Source of the DNA: Pontiellaceae bacterium
Lineage (GTDB): Bacteria > Verrucomicrobiota > Kiritimatiellia > Kiritimatiellales > Pontiellaceae
DNA length: 10,206 nucleotides
Assembly (NCBI GenBank): GCA_016937035.1
Contig: JAFGWS010000155.1
Coordinates: forward strand, 1 to 10,206
Reading direction: 5' to 3'
Positions 5,950 to 10,206 of this stretch are shown one piece after another. Position 1 is the stretch's first letter. Each line of letters opens with the position of its first letter. A program made the position numbers and the translations under genes. Below the pieces are notes generated by a model, which was given only the letters and a program-made list of their open reading frames with translations, had not been told where the DNA came from and ran no database searches.

Positions 5950-6384
5950 TTACATGGCGCCGCTGATATAGGTTTCCAGATTCTTGATCTTAAATTCTTT
6001 TTCCACAACGAGGTATTTCACCACGTCGCCGATCGACACAATACCGCAGAGCTGATGATCTTTCAGCACCGGCAGATGACGAATCCGTTTTTCGGTCATC
6101 AATCGCATGCATTCATCCAGCAGAGTTTCGGGAGTAACGGTCGTCAATTGGCTGGACATAATCTCCATTACGGGCACAGCATCGATGGATTTTCCTTGGA
6201 GCACCACCTTCCGGATAACATCACGTTCGGAAACGATGCCCACCAGCTGATCGCCCTCGGTGACCAGCGCGGTTCCGACTGCGATCTCCTCCATTCCTTT
6301 GATGGCGTCCTTAACCATTTGATCCGGTCTGACAGTCAGAATGTCATTTCCCTTCGATTCCAGCAGGTTCAACACTACACCCAT
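5950..6384 (-). CDS. Small protein of two CBS domains
   Basis: The 144-residue protein consists almost entirely of a CBS (Bateman) pair at about residues 10-66 and 75-132. Each repeat ends with the nucleotide-ribose motif: GIVSERD (Ser52, Asp55) and GIVSIGD (Ser117, Asp120). Both sites therefore look competent to bind adenosine nucleotides such as AMP or ATP. No catalytic domain, membrane segment or transporter is fused, so it is probably a soluble dimeric sensor or regulator of an unidentified partner. The start is well supported by AAGGAGGT about 6 nt before the ATG. It has its own terminator downstream and a 151-bp gap upstream, so it is likely monocistronic. The domain call is firm; the physiological target cannot be inferred from its neighbours. 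Confidence 0.93.
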   Translation of the reverse strand: MGVVLNLLESKGNDILTVRPDQMVKDAIKGMEEIAVGTALVTEGDQLVGIVSERDVIRKVVLQGKSIDAVPVMEIMSSQLTTVTPETLLDECMRLMTEKRIRHLPVLKDHQLCGIVSIGDVVKYLVVEKEFKIKNLETYISGAM

Positions 6385-6490
6385 GATTTACCTCCTTGGC
6401 AGTTATGGTTTATTACAGAAAACTACTAACCCATCGATAGAGTGATAAAAGCATAGGGAACAAGGTCTGCAAACTCATTTGTCCATAAAT

Positions 6491-6514
6491 TTTTTGGCCG
6501 GATATATCCAAAAA
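6491..6514. repeat. Inverted repeat with embedded palindrome downstream of the DJ-1 gene
   Basis: TTTTTGG (6491-6497) and CCAAAAA (6508-6514) flank a centre that includes the perfect palindrome GGATATATCC. It lies 21 nt past the DJ-1-like gene stop. On the minus strand no strong T-run follows, so terminator function is possible but weak. Confidence 0.3.
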
Positions 6515-6535
6515 GAAAACACCCAAGGAAAGGAT

Positions 6536-7075
6536 CTAAAGCAACAGTCCGCGGCGCACCTCGTCCGATACGGCAGGACGGTCGCATTCAGCAATGATAC
6601 GAAGGGCAAACTCAAAGGAGGTTCCGGGCCCCTGACTGGTAATCAACCGTCCGTCAACAACGACGGAATCATCTGAACGAGTCAGTTGCGGCATGGTTTC
6701 TTCCACGCCGGGATAACAGGTAAAACGTCGCCCTTCCAGCAAGCCCGCTTCATTCAGCGCACGGGGCGCAGCGCAGACCGCTGCAATCCATTTTCCGTCC
6801 GCATGAAAATCACGCAGTGCCTGCTGCACGCCGGCGTGTTTCATCAACACGTTGGTGCCTCCGGTGCCGCCCGGCAGGATCAGTATGTCAAAATCTGCAG
6901 GATTAATCTGCTCCCATGCTGCATCCGGAACCAGCTTAACGCCGCGCGATGCCGTAATCGGGCCGGCGCTCAGCCCTGCAACGACAACCTCCCACCGTGC
7001 TCGGCGGAGCGTATCGATCAAAATGACGGCTTCCATCTCCTCGGAACCGTCCGCAATAGGTAATAATGCCTTCAT
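6536..7075 (-). CDS. DJ-1/PfpI family protein (YajL/DJ-1 subgroup)
   Basis: The 179-residue protein aligns over its whole length with the DJ-1/YajL subgroup of the class I glutamine amidotransferase-like superfamily. GSEEMEAV supplies the conserved Glu15, AAVCAAPRAL the nucleophilic-elbow Cys101, and TSQGPGTSFEFAL the C-terminal hallmark. Members are small cytosolic proteins linked to oxidative stress, with reported chaperone, deglycase or glyoxalase activities; which applies here cannot be told. The His of DJ-1 near the active site (His126 in human DJ-1) is replaced by Tyr121 in CYPGVEE. GGGAGGAA upstream at good spacing supports the start. The gene stands alone between the CBS and NERD genes. 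Confidence 0.92.
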   Translation of the reverse strand: MKALLPIADGSEEMEAVILIDTLRRARWEVVVAGLSAGPITASRGVKLVPDAAWEQINPADFDILILPGGTGGTNVLMKHAGVQQALRDFHADGKWIAAVCAAPRALNEAGLLEGRRFTCYPGVEETMPQLTRSDDSVVVDGRLITSQGPGTSFEFALRIIAECDRPAVSDEVRRGLLL

Positions 7076-7147
7076 ACCGTTCCTCCCGCAGTCATAAAAA
7101 ACTTACTTATCTGCTCAAAAAGTACTCAACAGACATCATTGTACCGG

Positions 7148-7171
7148 CTTCGTGCTCTTCGTGACTTCGTG
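7148..7171. repeat. Three CACGAAG (minus strand) direct repeats
   Basis: CTTCGTG occurs at 7148-7154, 7157-7163 and 7165-7171 on the plus strand, giving CACGAAG three times on the minus strand with 1-2 nt spacers. The array starts 1 nt past the NERD gene stop codon. I recall similar CACGAAG heptad strings between genes in PVC-type genomes, but cannot check that here. Confidence 0.6.
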
Positions 7172-7172
7172 G

Positions 7173-7916
7173 TTATTCTATTACTTTCCGCAGTTCACTC
7201 ACAACCTGCTCGCGCAGGGGCGATGCAACCGGCTCATCGAAGGTTTCCTGGAGCACTTCCACCAAGCGCGTGCCGGAACAGACCACGACACCGTTTACAT
7301 TCATCAGGTCTTCGGGAAGCCGTGTACCGAGAAAACAGAGAACAGAATGAATCGGCAGGGTTGCGCAGCCCTTCTGATCGAGATAATCCGCCAACTCCGC
7401 AGTGGCGGCTTTAACCTGCTTGAGCGGAGGCCGCGAAGGCTCTTTCCCGCCGGCAAAAAGCTTCCCTCCGCGAAACTCAACCGAGCCCTTCCAGTTCTTC
7501 GTCTCCACCACAAACACACCGGCGGGACCGACGATAATGTGGTCAAAATTTTCCTGTCCGCCGCTCAGACGCAATCCGTTAAAAACAGCGTACTCGGAAC
7601 TCAGAAAGGCCAGCTCGTGAGCCACCCACTCCTCGCCCTTGGCCCCTTTAAGGAAATTGCCCAGCCGCCGCTCACCCCAAACGAGCAAAAAGGAGGTAAC
7701 CACCCCAACCAGTACAAATAAAATGCCCACCTGCGACATGTTCATCCGGGAAACAGGCAGGATTTCGCGTACCAGATAGCCCGTAACGAAACAGACGACC
7801 AGCAACGGCCAGAACGCACGAAGCAGCCCTAAAACGCGGGGAACCTCCCCAGGACTTCCATACACGCGGGCAAAACGCTGACTCAATGATTCTCTTGGTT
7901 TATCCATGCGCCCCAT
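7173..7916 (-). CDS. Membrane-anchored NERD (nuclease-related) domain protein
   Basis: The protein has 247 residues. Two hydrophobic segments at about 34-53 and 63-81 form an N-terminal membrane hairpin, leaving the rest probably in the cytoplasm. Residues about 90-205 are a NERD domain, a restriction-endonuclease-like fold. KGAKGEEWVAHEL gives Glu95/Glu96, FDHIIVGPAGVFVVETKNWKG gives Asp125, Glu138 and Lys140 (the D...ExK active site), and Gln167 lies in PLKQVKAA. NERD proteins are thought to act on nucleic acids, but the role of single-domain versions is unknown. The first ATG (7914-7916) has no Shine-Dalgarno and overlaps a promoter-like -10 box. The ATG at 7905-7907 (MDKPRES) would lie at the expected transcript start and is a plausible leaderless start. 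The gene follows the pnp terminator, so it is an independent unit. Confidence 0.85.
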   Translation of the reverse strand: MGRMDKPRESLSQRFARVYGSPGEVPRVLGLLRAFWPLLVVCFVTGYLVREILPVSRMNMSQVGILFVLVGVVTSFLLVWGERRLGNFLKGAKGEEWVAHELAFLSSEYAVFNGLRLSGGQENFDHIIVGPAGVFVVETKNWKGSVEFRGGKLFAGGKEPSRPPLKQVKAATAELADYLDQKGCATLPIHSVLCFLGTRLPEDLMNVNGVVVCSGTRLVEVLQETFDEPVASPLREQVVSELRKVIE

Positions 7917-7943
7917 GATAGCGTACCCGCCCGTTGTTTACAA
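7915..7943 (-). promoter_or_regulatory. Sigma-70-like promoter for the NERD gene
   Basis: On the minus strand, TTGTAA (7938-7943) is followed after exactly 17 bp by TATCAT (7915-7920), matching 4/6 and 5/6 of the -35 and -10 consensus. The predicted transcript would begin near 7907-7908, at the second in-frame ATG of the gene, implying a leaderless mRNA. This is a by-eye prediction. Confidence 0.4.
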
Positions 7944-7973
7944 CCGCCGTTTTACCGTGCTCTCGTAAATTTT

Positions 7974-8003
7974 AAAAAAAAAGGCACCCCGCAAGGAGTG
8001 CCT
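7974..8003 (-). terminator. Intrinsic terminator of pnp
   Basis: On the minus strand AGGCACTCC (8003-7995) pairs with GGGGTGCCT (7990-7982) across a TTGC loop, 9 bp including one G-U pair. The stem is followed directly by a run of eight T. It lies 27 nt past the pnp stop, a textbook Rho-independent terminator. Confidence 0.9.
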
Positions 8004-8030
8004 CTTCAATTCCTGGTGTAAGGAACTTAC

Positions 8031-10133
8031 TTATTCAGCGGCTTCGTCGTTCAGCGCAGCTTTGCGACTCAGACGGACACGGCCCTGATTATCGATATCG
8101 ATACACTTAACGCGCATCGCATCGCCGGGCGCACAGATATCGCTGACCGAAGCAATACGTTCGTTCGCCATTTCAGAAATATGCACGAGGCCTTCTTTGC
8201 CCGGCATACATTCAACAAATGCACCAAAGTCCTTCACGGCAATTACTTTACCGTCGTAGGTCTTGCCGATTTCAATTTCAGCGGTCAGGGCATTCACCTG
8301 GCTGACTGCGCTGTTCATGGACTCGGCATCCACCGCGAAAATGTTCACCGTTCCGTCTTCTTCGATGTCGATCTGTGCGCCGGAGGATTCCGTAATCGCG
8401 CGGATATGCTTTCCGCCGGGACCAATCAAGGCACCGATCTTATCCGGATCAATCTTAACGGTGGTAATGCGCGGAGCGGAAGCGGCCAGCTCTTCACGAG
8501 CAGACGGCAGAACGGATTCCATATAGTCGAGGATTTCCATACGGCCTTTACGGGTCACTTCAAATGCTTCCGTGACCTGATTCCAGTCGAGACCGGCAAT
8601 CTTGAGGTCGACCTGGAAGCCGGTAATCCCCTTGCGGGTTCCGACCACCTTGAAGTCCATGTCACCGCAGTGGTCTTCTGCACCGAGAATATCAACGACC
8701 TGAATCGATGCACCGTTTTCGTCGGTGAACAGACCGGCAGAAATCCCGGCCACCGGCGCCTTCAGCGGGACACCGGCATCCATCAGCGCCAAGCAGCCGC
8801 CGCAGGCAGTTGCCATGGAAGACGAGCCATTAGACCCCATGATTTCAGAAACCACGCGCACGGTGTACGGAAACTCATCGGGCAGCACCGGAACAATGGA
8901 ACGCTCAGCAAGATTTCCGTGCCCGATTTCACGACGTCCGGTCATGCCGAGTCGGCCTACTTCACCCACCGAGTACGGCGGGAAGTTGTAGTGCAGAATA
9001 AATTCTTTCTCGGAAACACCGCCCGTAACAGCGTCGAGCCCCTGGGACTCTTTCTTTGTGCCGAGCGTAACCGTACAGAGCGTCTGGGTTTCTCCGCGAC
9101 TAAAGACCGACGAACCGTGCGTACGGGGCAGAATACCCACCTGCGCATCCAGTTCGCGGATCTTATCGAACGGACGACCGCCGATACGCGTTCCGCCTTC
9201 AATCACATTCTTGCGGACGGTTTCGACTTCGAGATCGTGGAATGCGTGGAAGAAATCGTTCTCTTTCATATCGTCGCCGAAAATTTCCACCATCTGCGGT
9301 TTCAGCTCTTCCTTCAGCGCAGTAACAGCGTCCTGACGCTCAATCTTACCGACGATTTTCATCAGTTCTTTAAACTTTTCACCCACCAGCTCGCGGGCTT
9401 TATCGAGGAATTTGGTGTCCAAAACCGGAGCGACAATCACCTTCTCGGGCAGTCCCAGCGCCTTGCGGAGCTCCAGCTGTCCGTCGCAGATTTTAATCAC
9501 TTCTTCGTGGGCACGCTTCATCGCCGCAATAAAGTCGGCTTCGCTGATTTCCTGAGCGGAACCTTCAATCATCATTGCCTTTTCGCGCGTACCGCAATAG
9601 GTCAGATCAAGTTCGCTCTGAGCAAGGGTTTCGTGATCGGGATTGATCACCCACTCGCCGTTCACACGTCCGATACGAACACAGCCGATCGGACCGGCAA
9701 ACGGCAGTTCAGAAATCGTCAGCGCCGCTGAAGCTGCGTTAACGCTCAGAATGTCCGTATCCAGTTTCTGGTCGCAGCTGATCAGCATATTGTTAATCTG
9801 CACTTCGCAGAAAAATCCGTTCGGGAAGAGCGGACGGATCGGACGGTCCGTAACGCGCATCGTGAGGATTTCCTTTTCGGAAGGCCGCGCTTCGCGCTTA
9901 AAGAAACCGCCGGGGAAACGCCCTGCGGCATAAAATTTTTCGCGGTATTCCACCTGCAGCGGGAAAAAGTCCACGCCTTCTTTGGCTTCTTTTGCAGCCG
10001 TCACCGCCGAGAAAACAATATTCTCGCCGATTCCGCAGGTAACCGCTCCGTCTGCCTGCTGAGCAAGCAAACCGGATTCGAAGACCATCGTTTGGCCTCC
10101 GACTTCGAATTCAACTTTGGTTGTACCCTTCAT
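8031..10133 (-). CDS. pnp: Polynucleotide phosphorylase (polyribonucleotide nucleotidyltransferase)
   Basis: The 700-residue protein is a full-length PNPase, the trimeric phosphorolytic 3'-5' exoribonuclease of RNA turnover. Domains in order are RNase PH-like 1 (about 12-145, with GRFPGGFFKREARPSEKEIL and TDRPIRPLF), the all-alpha linker (about 240-320), RNase PH-like 2 (about 325-540), a KH domain (about 555-612, GPGG loop at 571-574) and an S1 domain (about 622-692). The catalytic core has GSNGSSSMATACGG (433-446) and EDHCGDMDF with Asp487 and Asp493, equivalent to the metal-binding aspartates of E. coli PNPase; the usual GDEDH reads GAEDH. The start agrees with family N-termini. The frame stays open upstream to the window edge, but that segment does not resemble PNPase. 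An AAGGG Shine-Dalgarno-like motif about 13 nt upstream lies inside a leader hairpin. The gene has its own terminator. rpsO often lies upstream of pnp; that region is beyond the window. Confidence 0.98.
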   Translation of the reverse strand: MKGTTKVEFEVGGQTMVFESGLLAQQADGAVTCGIGENIVFSAVTAAKEAKEGVDFFPLQVEYREKFYAAGRFPGGFFKREARPSEKEILTMRVTDRPIRPLFPNGFFCEVQINNMLISCDQKLDTDILSVNAASAALTISELPFAGPIGCVRIGRVNGEWVINPDHETLAQSELDLTYCGTREKAMMIEGSAQEISEADFIAAMKRAHEEVIKICDGQLELRKALGLPEKVIVAPVLDTKFLDKARELVGEKFKELMKIVGKIERQDAVTALKEELKPQMVEIFGDDMKENDFFHAFHDLEVETVRKNVIEGGTRIGGRPFDKIRELDAQVGILPRTHGSSVFSRGETQTLCTVTLGTKKESQGLDAVTGGVSEKEFILHYNFPPYSVGEVGRLGMTGRREIGHGNLAERSIVPVLPDEFPYTVRVVSEIMGSNGSSSMATACGGCLALMDAGVPLKAPVAGISAGLFTDENGASIQVVDILGAEDHCGDMDFKVVGTRKGITGFQVDLKIAGLDWNQVTEAFEVTRKGRMEILDYMESVLPSAREELAASAPRITTVKIDPDKIGALIGPGGKHIRAITESSGAQIDIEEDGTVNIFAVDAESMNSAVSQVNALTAEIEIGKTYDGKVIAVKDFGAFVECMPGKEGLVHISEMANERIASVSDICAPGDAMRVKCIDIDNQGRVRLSRKAALNDEAAE

Positions 10134-10142
10134 ACTTAAAAT

Positions 10143-10173
10143 TGCGCCCTTGCCTTTTGTTCTGAAGAGCGCA
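10143..10173 (-). promoter_or_regulatory. Leader hairpin upstream of pnp
   Basis: TGCGCTCTT (10173-10165, minus strand) pairs with AAGGGCGCA (10151-10143) over a 13-nt loop, giving a 9-bp stem with one G-U pair that ends 9 nt before the pnp ATG. The only Shine-Dalgarno-like stretch, AAGGG, is in the 3' arm, so folding would hide it. PNPase is known to autoregulate its own leader in enterobacteria; a similar role here is inference. It could instead terminate an upstream gene, although only four T follow the stem. Confidence 0.5.
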
Positions 10174-10206
10174 CCTTTCCTGTTTGTTTTTCTAGTCTTC
10201 CGCCGA

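Noticed and set aside
8181..9731. Long plus-strand open frame of 516 codons
   Set aside because: It is antisense to pnp across the linker, second RNase PH and KH regions, with no recognisable domain and the composition expected of a shadow frame.
10134..10206. Upstream in-frame extension of pnp, or the end of rpsO
   Set aside because: The frame is open to the edge, but its Lys/Arg-rich translation does not match PNPase. Another frame ends with a TAG near 10192-10194, but too little is visible to name an upstream gene.

Overview
The window looks like a chromosomal segment of a Gram-negative-type bacterium of moderately high GC. A lipoprotein signal and a secreted GH97 glycosidase suggest a polysaccharide degrader. 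The mix of genes, together with several kinds of short structured intergenic repeats, reminds me of Kiritimatiellota/Verrucomicrobiota (PVC group). That placement is an impression from memory, not something the sequence proves. Seven of the eight genes lie on the minus strand; the only plus-strand gene is the lipoprotein at 1820-2716.

Layout. 1-1461 (-): GH97 glycoside hydrolase, running off the left edge so that its C-terminal part is missing. 1462-1819: divergent intergenic region with an 8-bp perfect inverted repeat and a pair of 8-bp direct repeats 21 bp apart. 1820-2716 (+): alpha/beta-hydrolase lipoprotein resembling cutinases/PET hydrolases. 2717-3089: no gene; it holds two 101-bp copies of a structured repeat, a hairpin-rich spacer, and inverted repeats reaching into the end of the next gene. 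3090-4529 (-): FAD-linked oxidase of the GlcD/D-lactate dehydrogenase type. 4530-4796: intergenic, with an ACGAGN hexamer triplet and an inverted repeat. 4797-5834 (-): epoxyqueuosine reductase (QueG). 5884-5912: intrinsic terminator. 5950-6384 (-): two-CBS-domain protein. 6536-7075 (-): DJ-1/PfpI protein. 7148-7171: CACGAAG triplet repeat. 7173-7916 (-): membrane-anchored NERD-domain protein. 7974-8003: intrinsic terminator of pnp. 8031-10133 (-): polynucleotide phosphorylase, with a leader hairpin just upstream of its start.

How the genes relate. There is no obvious multi-gene pathway. The GH97 enzyme and the esterase-like lipoprotein are divergent and share an intergenic region with operator-like repeats, so they could be co-regulated parts of a polymer-degradation function (inference). 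The remaining genes look like separate housekeeping or stress units: tRNA modification, RNA turnover, a CBS nucleotide sensor, a DJ-1 protein and a 2-hydroxyacid oxidase. Two of them have clear terminators of their own.

The most unusual material is non-coding. The repeat pair between the convergent genes (2741-3000) keeps its hairpins through paired compensatory substitutions, which points to selection on nucleic-acid structure rather than on an encoded peptide.
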